From Chrysoperla carnea (taxonomy: Eukaryota; Arthropoda; Insecta; Neuroptera; Chrysopidae): 64,000 bases of DNA. Shown here piece after piece: positions 63,804 through 64,000 of the stretch. Under the pieces are notes generated by a model that was given only the letters and a program-made list of their open reading frames with translations, ran no database searches and had not been told where the DNA came from. The stretch is taken from contig NC_058339.1 of the NCBI RefSeq assembly GCF_905475395.1, forward strand, positions 45,951,172-46,015,171, read 5' to 3'. The number at the start of each line of letters is the position of its first letter. Positions within the stretch are counted from its first letter, which is position 1. The position numbers and the translations under genes are program-made.

Positions 63804-64000
63804 CTATAACATAAAACAAATTTAGGAAATATAAAACATAACTGGCGGATATGATACATATGATTCATGAGTGCATGATATAGATCTTAAGTGTTCCACC
63901 ATAATAGTATTTTCTTTGGATTTCTTTAGATTTTAGCAGAATTCATTTTTTTCATAAAAATTAGGTTCGAATTTAATAAAGACCTTAATTACTTGAAATT
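63804..64000 (-). other. Intron of the right-edge gene
   Basis: No coding sequence is apparent. It is presumed to be intron continuing beyond the window. Confidence 0.4.

Overview
The window is AT-rich animal nuclear DNA. Its genes are split by GT-AG introns and separated by long non-coding stretches full of short inverted-repeat elements. A hemocytin/hemolectin gene, an arthropod clotting-protein family, makes an insect the best guess. The order is not settled; holometabolous, possibly neuropteran, is an impression only. No bacterial operons, CRISPR arrays or rRNA/tRNA genes were seen.

Layout. 1-7988 is non-coding and holds a clear MITE (5980-6307). 7989-15169 (+) is a complete ten-exon IRE1 gene, the ER stress-sensor kinase/RNase; its fifth intron carries two MITEs. 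15170-22728 has no gene but holds several TE-like inverted repeats. 22729-25428 (-) is a single-exon 899-residue ANKRD27/VARP protein (VPS9 domain, ankyrin repeats, two zinc-fingertip motifs). Head-to-head with it, across about 1.1 kb containing a large foldback, is the three-exon COA8/APOPT1 gene (26566-27191, +), a mitochondrial complex IV protection factor. 29164-61597 (-) is one very large gene for hemocytin/hemolectin. I could chain 67 exons with consistent phases from a signal peptide to a C-terminal cystine knot, giving 14,562 coding bases and 4,853 residues. 63648-63803 (-) is the last exon of an unidentified gene that continues beyond the right edge.

The genes are functionally unrelated neighbours: ER stress signalling, endosomal sorting, mitochondrial assembly and hemolymph coagulation. 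Nothing suggests a co-regulated system, although ANKRD27 and COA8 may share a bidirectional promoter.

The most interesting content lies inside hemocytin. An eight-to-nine-exon cassette (TIL-like, VWC-like, two F5/8C discoidin domains, TIL, LDLa) is present twice in tandem with identical exon phases. Each cassette is flanked by symmetric phase 1-1 low-complexity exons. Two of these carry 12-bp-period coding repeats of opposite net charge (EEGR x10 and KNGV x8), and an N-terminal 27-bp repeat adds Gln and Lys in every unit. Only the second VWD domain carries the GDPH motif known from autocleaving mucins. Exon coordinates were read by eye from splice signals and reading-frame continuity. They are internally consistent but not confirmed by transcripts.
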